Positions 27,509 to 36,450 of a stretch of 64,000 nucleotides of DNA are shown here, in pieces. The notes under the pieces were generated by a model, which did not search any database, was not told the origin of the DNA, and was given only the letters and a program-made list of their open reading frames with translations. How positions within the stretch are numbered: the first letter of the stretch is position 1; each line of letters opens with the position of its first letter. Location: assembly GCA_002338525.1 (NCBI GenBank), contig DDIM01000020.1, forward strand, positions 1 to 64,000. The letters run 5' to 3'. Origin of the DNA: Micavibrio sp. UBA1850 (GTDB taxonomy: Bacteria; Pseudomonadota; Alphaproteobacteria; Micavibrionales; Micavibrionaceae). A program made the translations under genes and the position numbers.

Positions 27509-27539
27509 CTCTTACTAGGTAGTCTAGTAAGGGTTTTTT
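27509..27539 (+). terminator. Terminator after the F0 ATP synthase operon
   Basis: CTCTTACTAG pairs with CTAGTAAGGG (one T-G) around GTAGT, followed by six T. The 235-base gap before rsfS also holds an imperfect hairpin at 27423-27454 (GAGGT-GATAT with ATATC-A-ACCTC), which has no T tract. rsfS begins 26 bases after this terminator, so it either needs read-through or a promoter I cannot see. Confidence 0.85.
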
Positions 27540-27564
27540 AATTTTAAAAAGGAAAATATCTGAT

Positions 27565-27936
27565 TTGAGTACTCAAGAAACAAATAGCTTTAATATTGCA
27601 GAATTAAAAAAAGAACTTCTAGACGTACTGGATATGCAAAAAGCTGAAGACGTTCACAGTATCGACTTGCATGGAACGGGGTTTCCAGCTGACCATATGA
27701 TCATTGCCTCTGGGCAATCAGGGCGTCATGTTGTTGGATTGGCAAACAAAATTTTAGATAAGCTGTCATCGCTTGATATTAAAGATGTTAAAAAGGAAGG
27801 CTTATCAGCTGGAGACTGGGTTATTCTAGATACTGGCGATATTATCGTTCATCTTTTCCGCCCCGAAGTTCGCTTGTTCTACAATATTGAAAAAATGTGG
27901 GATGGTGAACAATCCACTCTTACAACGATTGCTTAG
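27565..27936 (+). CDS. rsfS: Ribosome silencing factor RsfS
   Basis: Binds L14 and blocks subunit joining when nutrients are short. The 123-residue protein begins at a TTG (27565) with AAAAGGA upstream. Family blocks are DMIIASGQSGRHV-type HMIIASGQSGRHV and AGDWVILDTGDIIVHLFRPEVRLFYNIEKMW (split here for reading, residues about 82-112). It belongs to the rsfS-rlmH group, here interrupted by one unknown gene. Confidence 0.95.
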   Translation: MSTQETNSFNIAELKKELLDVLDMQKAEDVHSIDLHGTGFPADHMIIASGQSGRHVVGLANKILDKLSSLDIKDVKKEGLSAGDWVILDTGDIIVHLFRPEVRLFYNIEKMWDGEQSTLTTIA

Positions 27937-28019
27937 ATTTTTAAGGCGCCTCTAACTGTATATTAATAATTTTCCTTTATTATAGGGCATATTATTATTT
28001 TTGGTGTGAGGTTATATAA

Positions 28020-29153
28020 TTGTCGAAGGCAAGACATTTCAGAAGACTACGTGAAGCGCAGCGCGCGCGTTTAGTAAGTGATACCCCGTCTGCTGAACCT
28101 ATCGGTGCATCTAAAGACTTTGACAAAGCCGTCTATACAGAGAATGCGCCTTTAGTAGAACGAATTACTAAAAAAGACTATGTTCCAATGCCTCAGATGC
28201 CTGAGCGCGTATCCATGTTAGAGCCAGAGGCTGTTACAACGCCTGATATCCCAGAAATAACAATTGAAAAAGTCGAGCTTCCTGAGGTAGAGCTCCCAGA
28301 GCTAGAAATGCCTGAGTATGAGGCGTCTTCTAGTTTTGCCTCTATTCTCGATGAAAATGATAATAATATTTCAAGTGTTTCTGATGTAGAGCCTGCCAAT
28401 GTGGCAGATTTTGATGATGTTGAATTAAGCGACGATATTGAGGGAGAGTATGAAAGCTGGTTTGATAATCTTGCAGGTGATGTCTCAAACTCTCGTTGGC
28501 ACAAATTTGATGAAACGTATAATTTGGACGATGAATCCAGATTACGGTTTTCTGCAGGCCTGAGGACACGTGGCGTAAATCCGTACGCGCAAATAAAGGC
28601 TGAGTACACAGGTGGCGATACTCTTGCCAGTGGAACCCTTCAATGTCGAATTGGAGACCAGTGCAATGTTAAACTTCTTGCAGAATATGAGCTGTCTTCT
28701 GGTGATATACGAAACCCCGACATAACGGCGCGGTACGAAAGTGAAGTCATTGCCAGTGAGTTACCTGACGCCTTGTGGCGTAACAGCCGTTATACAATTA
28801 CAAAGCATGATCTAATGGGCGAAGATAATCTTGATGGTTCCGTTTATTATTTCGAAGATAAAGTGGGGGTAAAGGTCGAGTATGATAGGACGCTCTACGA
28901 AATGGACAGTGGTTCAACCATCGAGTTTTCCGGGGGTGTTGGCATAGATGGCATAGGCACAACCAATGAGTTTAATTATAGTGCTGGTGTATTTTATAAA
29001 ACATCAATGGATCTAGGCTTTGAATATGCACAAGAGGCTGACATTAAGCTTGGTTATGGTATGTTTAAAGGCGACAATTTTGGAGAAAGCCTCCAATTGG
29101 AAAACGATTCAAATGATATGACGCATGGGTTTATCTTAAAAGTAAAGATTTAG
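28020..29153 (+). CDS. Unknown 377-residue protein between rsfS and rlmH
   Basis: Not recognised. It starts with a TTG (28020) after a GAGG ribosome site. The first 25 residues are basic and hydrophilic (KARHFRRLREAQRARL), so there is no signal peptide. Residues about 60-110 are acidic with a Pro-Glu-Leu repeat (VELPEVELPELEMPEYE). From about residue 165 to the end, short alternating strands rich in Gly, Tyr, Asp and Ser (RLRFSAGLRTRG, VGVKVEYDRTLYEMD, LGFEYAQEADIKLGYG) look like an extended beta sheet or barrel, ending LKVKI. Two Cys lie close together (LQCRIGDQCNV). A beta-barrel-like shape with no export signal is odd. Confidence 0.7.
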   Translation: MSKARHFRRLREAQRARLVSDTPSAEPIGASKDFDKAVYTENAPLVERITKKDYVPMPQMPERVSMLEPEAVTTPDIPEITIEKVELPEVELPELEMPEYEASSSFASILDENDNNISSVSDVEPANVADFDDVELSDDIEGEYESWFDNLAGDVSNSRWHKFDETYNLDDESRLRFSAGLRTRGVNPYAQIKAEYTGGDTLASGTLQCRIGDQCNVKLLAEYELSSGDIRNPDITARYESEVIASELPDALWRNSRYTITKHDLMGEDNLDGSVYYFEDKVGVKVEYDRTLYEMDSGSTIEFSGGVGIDGIGTTNEFNYSAGVFYKTSMDLGFEYAQEADIKLGYGMFKGDNFGESLQLENDSNDMTHGFILKVKI

Positions 29154-29192
29154 GCTTTCCAAGCCCCCTCCTCTTTATGCTAATCTCGTTTC

Positions 29193-29648
29193 ATGAATAT
29201 TACGATTCTTGCCTGCGGAAAAATCAAAAAAGACTCTACATCTGATATGCTTGATCATTATCAGAAACAATTCAAATGGTCTGTTAAGGTCAAAGAATTC
29301 AATGTCTTTGTAAATGATGCTGTGGCTAAAAAAAAGCAAGAAAATGAATTGTTGCTTGAAGCAATCGATAATGGTGCGTTTTTAATCGTTTTAGATGAAA
29401 CGGGCAAGGATATAGGCAGTCGTGATTTTGCCGCTTTGATTGAAAAGCAACAGCAAATATCAACGAAACATATACAAATTATCATTGGGGGTGCGGATGG
29501 CCTGACCGATGAAGTTCGTCAGCGTGCAAACTATATGTTAAGGTTTGGGAAAATGACGTGGCCACATAAAATGGTGCGCCTTATGTTATTCGAACAAATA
29601 TTCCGTGCCCAGTCTATTATTGATAACCACCCCTATCACAGGGATTAG
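29193..29648 (+). CDS. rlmH: 23S rRNA pseudouridine-1915 N3-methyltransferase RlmH
   Basis: SPOUT-fold methyltransferase that modifies the tip of helix 69 of 23S rRNA. The 151-residue protein has VLDETGKDIGSRDFA, the AdoMet loop IIIGGADGLT, and the end MVRLMLFEQIFRAQSI then NHPYHRD, all diagnostic. It is followed at once by the EnvC-like gene, whose start lies 4 bases after the stop. Confidence 0.97.
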   Translation: MNITILACGKIKKDSTSDMLDHYQKQFKWSVKVKEFNVFVNDAVAKKKQENELLLEAIDNGAFLIVLDETGKDIGSRDFAALIEKQQQISTKHIQIIIGGADGLTDEVRQRANYMLRFGKMTWPHKMVRLMLFEQIFRAQSIIDNHPYHRD

Positions 29649-29652
29649 TATT

Positions 29653-30870
29653 ATGCGTTTTATACCTTGTTTATTATTCGTTGTTTTTTGTCTATTCGGT
29701 ATGGGGCAGTCTTTTGCTAGCCCGCCTCTCCCGCCACAAAAAATTATTACGAGTGATGATTGGAAAGATAAACCAAAAGAGCTGGAGGATAACGCAAACC
29801 GCCTATCAGCAGAGCGAAAAAAAATTGAAAAGAGTATTCAATCTTTAGAAGCTGATCTTAAAAAACAGGCGTTAGCTGTGCAGCGTACCGAAAAAGACCT
29901 GAAAGATATAACTGAACAAGTGGAGCGTTCTGAGCGCACGCTTGATGAGCAGCAGGCAGCCTTAGAAGATGAGAAACAAAAAATTGCGTCTTTAATCATA
30001 TCGCTTGTTAAAATGAATTCAATTCCGCTTGATACCTTGATGCTATTACCCGAAGAGAAGTCTGAAGATCTGATTGTCTCATACCAAACATTATCACATA
30101 TGCACCCCATGTTGAGCGAGCGTGTTGAGCGTTTAGAAAAACAAATTAACGACTTGCAATTTCAAAAGACAAAACTGCAAAAAGAAAAAGATCTAAAGCG
30201 TAGCAAAGCCATATCATTAGAAGATAAACGCCAAGATGTTGCGTCACTGGTTGCTAAACGTCAAAAAGACCATCAGCAAGCCAGTGCGGCTTATAAAGCG
30301 GCGCAAAAGCGTGCTAAAATCGCCTCTGAGACGGCCAAATCTCTTAGTGACCTGATTAATACGGTCAAAAAGAAGAATAAGGTTGCGTTGAATAAGTTAG
30401 ATGTAGATCAAATTCGCCCCTCTCAAGGGCCAAATGAGCGCACAGCATCAGCCGCCTCTCAGAAAAAAGCTGTGGCAAGTGCGCGTCAAAAAAACGTTTC
30501 TTATAATACGACAGGATCAAAACGTTTACCTGTTAGTGGTGATATAACTGTCTTGTACGGTGCCAACGACAGTATTGGCGCCAAGAGCGAAGGCATTCAT
30601 ATTCATACAGTTCCTGGCGCCATTGTGGTGGCGCCTAAGGCGGGTACCATCAAATATTCTGGAGAGTTTTTAAAGTACGGACGCATTATATTAGTGGAAC
30701 ATGGAAAAAATTATCATAGTCTTATTGCAGGATTAGATAAAATTGATACAGTCGTTGGACAAAGAGTTGCTGAGGGTGATCCCATAGCCAATGTTAAGAA
30801 TTCTGTGTACTATGAATTACGCCAAAACGGACGCCCGGTTAATCCGCTAACTCATCTGGGTCGTTTGTAA
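29653..30870 (+). CDS. EnvC-like murein hydrolase activator (degenerate LytM)
   Basis: EnvC-type proteins activate septal amidases rather than cutting wall themselves. The ATG at 29653 gives 405 residues with a signal peptide (IPCLLFVVFCLFGMGQSFA). A long coiled coil spans about residues 40-240. The C-terminal M23/LytM domain (GDITVLYGANDS, HIHTVPGAIVVAPKAGTI, GRIILVEHGKNYHSLIAGL) lacks the HxxxD and HxH zinc ligands, which fits an activator. ctpA follows after 34 bases, a conserved order. The open frame back to 29605 overlaps rlmH and is rejected. Confidence 0.9.
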   Translation: MRFIPCLLFVVFCLFGMGQSFASPPLPPQKIITSDDWKDKPKELEDNANRLSAERKKIEKSIQSLEADLKKQALAVQRTEKDLKDITEQVERSERTLDEQQAALEDEKQKIASLIISLVKMNSIPLDTLMLLPEEKSEDLIVSYQTLSHMHPMLSERVERLEKQINDLQFQKTKLQKEKDLKRSKAISLEDKRQDVASLVAKRQKDHQQASAAYKAAQKRAKIASETAKSLSDLINTVKKKNKVALNKLDVDQIRPSQGPNERTASAASQKKAVASARQKNVSYNTTGSKRLPVSGDITVLYGANDSIGAKSEGIHIHTVPGAIVVAPKAGTIKYSGEFLKYGRIILVEHGKNYHSLIAGLDKIDTVVGQRVAEGDPIANVKNSVYYELRQNGRPVNPLTHLGRL

Positions 30871-30904
30871 AATATTAAATGAAGACAAGAAAGACGATAG
30901 TCGT

Positions 30905-32308
30905 ATGTTAAATAAAAAAATAGTTTGTGTTTTAATCACTGCTTTAATGCTTCCAATTTTTCCTGCATGTGCACAAGAAGAAGACCGCACCGCGGGGGCA
31001 TCGCCACAATCTGAATATCAAAGTACTTATCGCCAATTGGATTTGTTTGGTGAAGTTTTTGAACGTACGAGAAGTGAGTATGTTGAAGAGGTGGAAGATA
31101 AAGAGCTTATTAAAAATGCGCTTAATGGCATGCTGACTAGTCTTGATCCTCATTCCGCGTTTTTGGATGAAGATGATTTTGCGGATATGCGCGTTCAAAC
31201 ACGAGGTGAATTTGGCGGGCTTGGTATTGAGGTGACGATGGAAAACGGCTTTGTAAAAGTTGTCTCCCCTATTGATGAAACACCAGCAGCAGAAGCGGGC
31301 ATAGAAGCAGGTGATTATATTACACATTTAGATGGTGAGCCTGTTTTGGGGCTAACACTTAGTGACGCCGTTGATTTAATGCGTGGCAAGGTTGGAACAC
31401 CGATCAATTTGACTGTTCGTCGCGAGGATGAGGCAGAGGCGTTAGAAATCGAAATTGTACGTGATATTATTCAAATCCGCTCAGTTCGTAATCGTGTAGA
31501 AGAAGACAATATTGGGTACATCCGTATTACGACATTTAATCAAAACACATATGAAGCTCTTGAAGCCGCATTTAAAGAGATTGATGCAGAAGTAAAAGAT
31601 AAAGACATTATGGGCTATGTGCTTGATCTTCGTAACAACCCCGGTGGTCTTCTCACACAAGCCATTGCTGTGTCAGATGCCTTCCTTGACAAGGGTGAGA
31701 TCGTTTCAACACGCGGACGAAAAGTAAGAAGTTCGAAGCGTGATAATGCAACCCCAGGTGATTTGGCTGAAGGTCTACCCGTAGTTGTGCTTATAAATGG
31801 TGGATCTGCGTCAGCCTCTGAAATTGTTGCAGGTGCGCTTCAAGATCACCGCCGCGCGGTCATTATGGGTACGCAATCATTTGGTAAAGGGTCTGTGCAA
31901 ACAGTCATTCCATTGCCTCAACATGGGGCGGCTATGCGGCTTACAACGGCACGTTATTTTACACCGTCTGGCACATCTATTCAGGCACAAGGCATTACAC
32001 CTGATATCATTGTTGACCGTGCAAAAATTGAGGAAGAAACAGAAGATGGTATCATTCGTGAGTCTGACCTTAAGGGCGCACTAAAGAACCCAAACAAGTT
32101 TAAAAAAGAAGGTAAAGGCGGTACGAAAAAAGCCGATAAGGATGATGAAGAGAAAGAAGAGCGCGATGACTATCAATTAACGCGTGCAATTGATCTCCTT
32201 AAAGCGTTGTCTTTATACGACAACAAAGCCACGATCAGCGATGGAGATGGTATGGCCGCAAACGATAATAAACAGGACAAAGCAGAGGAAACATCGACTG
32301 CGAAATAA
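30905..32308 (+). CDS. ctpA: C-terminal processing peptidase (S41)
   Basis: Periplasmic serine protease of the Tsp/CtpA type. The signal peptide is LITALMLPIFPACAQ; the Cys there does not fit a good lipobox. The tail-binding PDZ domain spans about residues 95-170 (GGLGIEVTMENGFVKVVSP). The catalytic dyad is Ser in NGGSASASEIVAGAL and Lys in GTQSFGKGSVQT. The last 80 residues are a charged, Lys/Glu/Asp-rich tail. It lies between the EnvC-like and YibQ-like genes, and such a protease is often paired with wall hydrolases. Confidence 0.96.
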   Translation: MLNKKIVCVLITALMLPIFPACAQEEDRTAGASPQSEYQSTYRQLDLFGEVFERTRSEYVEEVEDKELIKNALNGMLTSLDPHSAFLDEDDFADMRVQTRGEFGGLGIEVTMENGFVKVVSPIDETPAAEAGIEAGDYITHLDGEPVLGLTLSDAVDLMRGKVGTPINLTVRREDEAEALEIEIVRDIIQIRSVRNRVEEDNIGYIRITTFNQNTYEALEAAFKEIDAEVKDKDIMGYVLDLRNNPGGLLTQAIAVSDAFLDKGEIVSTRGRKVRSSKRDNATPGDLAEGLPVVVLINGGSASASEIVAGALQDHRRAVIMGTQSFGKGSVQTVIPLPQHGAAMRLTTARYFTPSGTSIQAQGITPDIIVDRAKIEEETEDGIIRESDLKGALKNPNKFKKEGKGGTKKADKDDEEKEERDDYQLTRAIDLLKALSLYDNKATISDGDGMAANDNKQDKAEETSTAK

Positions 32309-32314
32309 CCTATA

Positions 32315-33244
32315 ATGAAGCGATCCTTTTCAATAAAAGCCTTTATTATTACATTTTTAGTGCTGTGCTTGGCTCTATCAGGATTTGTGTATGCAAAACA
32401 ATCATCTCTGCCTTCTCAAAGAGATGCGCTTCATTCTATAGTCATTCCCTTAAGTGATACTTATTTAGGGGATATACAACTTGATGATGATCTCTCCCAA
32501 GAGTCTGTTGAAGTTGATATTGAGAGCAGTGAAGAAGACGATGATGTTGCTTTGGCCGTTATTGAAGAGCCGGTTGAGCCAACTATACCTGTTAAAGGCT
32601 TTGTCTCTCTTGTGATTTATGACTTTGGGTTGTCAGATCGTGTGAGTGAAGCTGTTTTAGAAACGCAGATAAAAAACTTAACTCTTGCGCTGTCTCCTTA
32701 TAGTCGCCGTCCATCATATTGGATTGATACTGCTTTTCAATTTGAAAGCAATCCATGGGGAAGCATATATGTATATGACAGTGATAGTTCAGAAGGCTCT
32801 ATCCAAGATTATGGCCCTTTGGCAGTAAGAAGCGGTTTAAAGAAAGATTTAAATCAACGCCGAATGGATATTGCGTTTAAAAGCTTTCAAGATGTTCAAG
32901 GCATTATGATGTTTTTTAACGGTGATAAGGCCGTGCCGGAATTGTCCGATGTCTATAATCGTGTAAAAGAAAAAGAGCTTCCCCTTGCTGTTTCATCTAA
33001 AGTAAGCCCCTTTGACAGTCGCGATGTTTCATTTACAGACATGCGCCTAGACTATACTTCAACAGCAGCTGAGGTTGATTCCTTTTTCAATGATTTGATT
33101 GTGCAGGCGCTTACGAATGGAACATCTATTGGTATTGTACCGCCCTCACCGCTTGTTTTGAAAAAATTACCTGAATGGCAAAAACAACTCGATGCTGCAT
33201 TTATTCAAATGGCGCCTTTAGGGGCACCGTCTAACCCATCATAA
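32315..33244 (+). CDS. Divergent polysaccharide deacetylase (YibQ-like)
   Basis: Family of NodB-fold proteins found next to envC and ctpA; the substrate is not known. A signal anchor opens the 309-residue protein (FIITFLVLCLALSGFVYA), followed by an acidic linker of about 60 residues (ESSEEDDDV). The domain starts near VSLVIYDFGLSD and includes ALSPYSRR, GIMMFFNGDKAV and a late GIVPPSPLVLKKLPEW. The usual GLGL and HPME-type catalytic residues are changed, so it may have lost activity. It starts 6 bases after ctpA. Confidence 0.8.
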   Translation: MKRSFSIKAFIITFLVLCLALSGFVYAKQSSLPSQRDALHSIVIPLSDTYLGDIQLDDDLSQESVEVDIESSEEDDDVALAVIEEPVEPTIPVKGFVSLVIYDFGLSDRVSEAVLETQIKNLTLALSPYSRRPSYWIDTAFQFESNPWGSIYVYDSDSSEGSIQDYGPLAVRSGLKKDLNQRRMDIAFKSFQDVQGIMMFFNGDKAVPELSDVYNRVKEKELPLAVSSKVSPFDSRDVSFTDMRLDYTSTAAEVDSFFNDLIVQALTNGTSIGIVPPSPLVLKKLPEWQKQLDAAFIQMAPLGAPSNPS

Positions 33245-33269
33245 AAATAAAAAAGAAAACTCTATCAAT

Positions 33270-33743
33270 ATGACTGAACAAAAAAAATACCGTGCGTGCG
33301 TAGGCATTGCCCTTTTTAACCGTAATGGAGACGTTTTTGTAGGTGAGCGCATTGATACCCCAAATGCGTGGCAAATGCCGCAGGGAGGCATTGATGCGGG
33401 TGAAGATGTTATTGAAGCGGCCTACCGTGAATTATATGAGGAAACGGGAGTTGTGCGAGAAAATGCCGAGCTCCTTGAGCTAAGTGCTACGGTTACTCAA
33501 TATGACTTTCCTAAGGATATTGAAGGCCACCCAATATATAAAAGCCATCTAGGGCAGCGTCAAAACTGGGTCGCGTTTCGCTTTAAAGGAGATGACAGTG
33601 ACATTGACTTAGACGCACACGAAGAAAAAGAGTTTGCACAATGGGAATGGTCTGCGCTCAAGGATGTCTCAAATCGAATTGTCCCCTTTAAGCGCAAAAC
33701 ATATGATCAAGTCATCTCAATGTTTTCTAAATACACGAAGTAA
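33270..33743 (+). CDS. rppH: RNA pyrophosphohydrolase (Nudix)
   Basis: Removes pyrophosphate from the 5' end of mRNA and so starts decay. The Nudix box runs from GGIDAGEDVIEAAYREL to YEETGV with the expected REL and EE residues, and WQMPQGG precedes it. The C-terminal blocks FRFKGDDSDIDLD and EFAQWEW, then VPFKRKTYDQV, match RppH. At 157 residues it has a normal length. It converges with tolB with a 25-base gap and no clear terminator. Confidence 0.96.
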   Translation: MTEQKKYRACVGIALFNRNGDVFVGERIDTPNAWQMPQGGIDAGEDVIEAAYRELYEETGVVRENAELLELSATVTQYDFPKDIEGHPIYKSHLGQRQNWVAFRFKGDDSDIDLDAHEEKEFAQWEWSALKDVSNRIVPFKRKTYDQVISMFSKYTK

Positions 33744-33768
33744 AGCCGGTATTTATTCTATCGCCTAT

Positions 33769-35097
33769 TTATTGACCATGTAATGGTGACCACGCAGGGT
33801 CTGATCCATCATTTGGTGTTTTAAGCTCCCACTCATTGTAGCCTGTCAAATCTATCGCATATACTTTTGCAGATCGTGTGCTTCCACGTGATACTTCTTT
33901 AAAATAGGACAAGTAACGGCCATTGGGCGCCCATGTAGGCCCTTCGACATGGTATGCCGTGGTAATGAGGCGCTCACCTGATCCATCAGGCTTCATAACG
34001 CCGATATAGAACTTTCCGCTTAACATTTTTGTAAATGCAATCAGGTCGCCTCGTGGTGACCAAACTGGATTGGCATAACGTCCTTTTCCAAAGCTGATAC
34101 GCTTGGCGCTGTTGCCATTTGTATCCATAACGTAAAGCTGTTGTGATCCGCCGCGGTCTGATTCAAAAACCAGACGGTTACCGTTGGGTGAATAGCTTGG
34201 GCTTGTATCAATACCAGAGTTGAACGTGACTTGTCTTGCGCGTCGTGTTGCAAGGTTTAGTTCATAAATATCTGTGTTTCCGTCTTTTGCCAAACTCATC
34301 ACTACACTTTTGCCATCTGGTGAAAAGCGTGGCGCAAATGTCATGCCTGGAAAATCACCAAGAATTGTCTGACGACCCGTCTGCAAGTCATAGAGATACA
34401 CGCGAGGCTTGCCATTCTTATACGACAGATATGTAATCATTTGCTCGTTAGGTGAAAAGCGCGGCGTTAAAACAAGCTCGTTACCACTGGTAAGGTATTT
34501 GTGGTTTGCGCCATCTAAATCCATAATTGCCAAACGTTTTGTACGGTTTTGGCGTTGGCCTGATTCTGCAATATAAACAATGCGAGAGTCGAAATACCCC
34601 TGCTCACCCGTCATGCGCTCGTAAATATCATCTGAGATTAGATGCGCAATGCGGCGCCAGTTATCACCATTGGCAACATATGCCATGCCGTTAAGCTGGC
34701 GTTGTGCGAAAACATCCCACAAGCGGTATTCAATACGCGTATCGCCGTTGCCCGCATCAATGAGTTTTGCAGACACTAATGCCTTGGCATTAATCGCGCG
34801 CCAATCACCGAAGCGAACGTTTTCTGCGATTGATTGCGGGTCTTGAATATAGCTGTCTGGGTTAATTTTGCGGAATAGTCCCGATGTTTCAAGATCGTTG
34901 GAAATGATTTGTGGAATGTCATACGCCATTTGACGTTGGCTAGGACTTGTCGTTGCAAAGTCTGGAATAGCAATTGCGACGGGCTCAACTGTCCCTTTTG
35001 TAATATCCAAACGCATCTGTGCTTGTGCTACGTGAGGGGTATTAAAGGCGACAATAACAATAAGGCTTACAACTAATGATAGTATATATGAAGGCAT
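33769..35097 (-). CDS. tolB: Tol-Pal system protein TolB
   Basis: Periplasmic protein that links Pal to the inner-membrane TolQRA complex during division. The 442-residue protein has a signal peptide (SLIVIVAFNTPHVAQA), an N-terminal domain to about residue 155, and a six-bladed beta propeller made of PD40 repeats (LTPRFSPNEQMITYLS, FAPRFSPDGKSVVMS, TSPSYSPNGNRLVFES, ANPVWSPRGDLIAFT, EGPTWAPNGRYLSY). tolA starts one base upstream. The usual downstream genes pal and cpoB are missing here. Confidence 0.97.
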   Translation of the reverse strand: MPSYILSLVVSLIVIVAFNTPHVAQAQMRLDITKGTVEPVAIAIPDFATTSPSQRQMAYDIPQIISNDLETSGLFRKINPDSYIQDPQSIAENVRFGDWRAINAKALVSAKLIDAGNGDTRIEYRLWDVFAQRQLNGMAYVANGDNWRRIAHLISDDIYERMTGEQGYFDSRIVYIAESGQRQNRTKRLAIMDLDGANHKYLTSGNELVLTPRFSPNEQMITYLSYKNGKPRVYLYDLQTGRQTILGDFPGMTFAPRFSPDGKSVVMSLAKDGNTDIYELNLATRRARQVTFNSGIDTSPSYSPNGNRLVFESDRGGSQQLYVMDTNGNSAKRISFGKGRYANPVWSPRGDLIAFTKMLSGKFYIGVMKPDGSGERLITTAYHVEGPTWAPNGRYLSYFKEVSRGSTRSAKVYAIDLTGYNEWELKTPNDGSDPAWSPLHGQ

Positions 35098-35961
35098 TTA
35101 GAACATTCCTTGTGGGTCAAAATTAAAGATTATATCTTTCCAAAGATCATACTTGTTTAGGGGAAGATTTAAAGGGCTACATGCAGGATTTCTGACGGCT
35201 CTCACTGCATTATCGGCAGCGGCGCGGAAAAATGGATCCCGTGCATAACGGTCTTTATCAACAACCTCGACGCTTTTCACAACGCGGTCTTGGAAAACCT
35301 GAATGCGTAACTCTACTGCAAGTTGGTCAGCGTCTTGTGCGCCGGGTAAAAGATTCCAGCAACGCGTCAATTGTTGACGTACTGCACTGAGCTCATCAGC
35401 TGTGATTGTCTGGCTGACTTGACCATCTTGAGATGTTTTAGGCTTTGAGGCCTCTTCATCTGGGGCTAAGTTTTTCAACACAGAGGCAAACGCATCAATG
35501 TTTTTTTCTTTTTTAGGCTCTTCCTTTTCCACCTCTTTTACAGGGGTTGGTTTAGGTTCCTCAATGCGTTTGGGCTTTTTAGGGGGCGGCTTTTTAAGGC
35601 TTGTCTCCTTTGGCGGAGGTGGTGGAGCTGCCTTTTCTTTTTGAGGTTCTTGCTCAACGGGTTGTTCTTTTGGAGGCGTTTGTGTCAAAGCTTGCTTGGG
35701 TGTTTCAACAGGCTTTTCTTTTTCTACAGGTGGTGCCTTTTTTACATCCTCTTTAGGCTTTTCTTTAACCTTTACAATGTCTTCTACTTTGGCATCGACC
35801 ATTGCAATTTCAACAGAAATGGGAGGTTGAACATAAACGTCTTTTTTAAGATGTGGTAAACCAAATACGCCAAGCATAATGATAATGACATGCAGCACCA
35901 AAGAGAAAACGAATGTTTTACCCTGACTGGTTTTGTAGTCATTTGGCGAGTTTTGTCCCAT
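35098..35961 (-). CDS. tolA: TolA-like cell envelope protein
   Basis: Energy-transducing link across the periplasm. A membrane helix lies near residues 15-38 (FVFSLVLHVIIIMLGVFGL). The middle, about residues 60-165, is a Pro/Lys/Glu-rich low-complexity spacer. The C-terminal 100 residues form the TolA/TonB-like domain (LTRCWNLLPGAQDADQ, VELRIQVFQDRVV, NAVRAVRNPACSPLNLP) with two Cys that can pair. Position between tolR and tolB confirms the call. Confidence 0.93.
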   Translation of the reverse strand: MGQNSPNDYKTSQGKTFVFSLVLHVIIIMLGVFGLPHLKKDVYVQPPISVEIAMVDAKVEDIVKVKEKPKEDVKKAPPVEKEKPVETPKQALTQTPPKEQPVEQEPQKEKAAPPPPPKETSLKKPPPKKPKRIEEPKPTPVKEVEKEEPKKEKNIDAFASVLKNLAPDEEASKPKTSQDGQVSQTITADELSAVRQQLTRCWNLLPGAQDADQLAVELRIQVFQDRVVKSVEVVDKDRYARDPFFRAAADNAVRAVRNPACSPLNLPLNKYDLWKDIIFNFDPQGMF

Positions 35962-35985
35962 GTTTATATTTGGATGTCTTTCAAA

Positions 35986-36450
35986 TTATTGTGGCTCAGA
36001 CAAAAGCGCGACTTTACTAAATCCCGCTTTATTAATAGAGGCGATAAGTCCCATAATTTGCCCATATTCAATGCCTTGGTCTCCACGTACAAATATCTTT
36101 TGCTCTGTTGTGTTCTCGCCTGCAACGGCCTTTAAGAGTGCCGGTAATTTTTTGCTGCCGACTGGTGTTTCTCCAACATATATAGAGCCATCTTTTTTAA
36201 TGGAAACCTCAATTGGTTTGTTATTATTTTCGGCTAATGCAGGGGCATCAGCATTAGGAAGGTCAACTTCAACGCCTGCGGTCAACAAGGGGGCTGTGAC
36301 CATAAACACAATGAGAAGCACCAGCATAACATCTACAAAAGGTGTGACGTTTATATCTGACATTTGACGGTATGAGCCGCCGCTTCGTCTTGATGATCTC
36401 CATCGTGCCGAACCGCTGCCCGAGTTAATTGAGGCACCCATATTATGCAA
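35986..36450 (-). CDS. tolR: TolR (ExbD family)
   Basis: Proton-channel partner of TolQ. The 154-residue protein has one membrane helix (VDVMLVLLIVFMVTAPLL) preceded by SDINVTPF, with the channel Asp in FVDVMLVL. The periplasmic part has IEVSIKKDGSIYVGE and IFVRGDQGIEYGQIM. It overlaps tolQ by 8 bases. Confidence 0.96.
   Translation of the reverse strand: MHNMGASINSGSGSARWRSSRRSGGSYRQMSDINVTPFVDVMLVLLIVFMVTAPLLTAGVEVDLPNADAPALAENNNKPIEVSIKKDGSIYVGETPVGSKKLPALLKAVAGENTTEQKIFVRGDQGIEYGQIMGLIASINKAGFSKVALLSEPQ

Noticed and set aside
35500..35800. Repeat element in tolA
   Set aside because: The repeated bases encode the Pro/Lys/Glu spacer normal for TolA.
35960..36367. 135-residue plus-strand frame opposite tolR
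   Set aside because: It is the antisense of tolR, with no ribosome site and no known family pattern.
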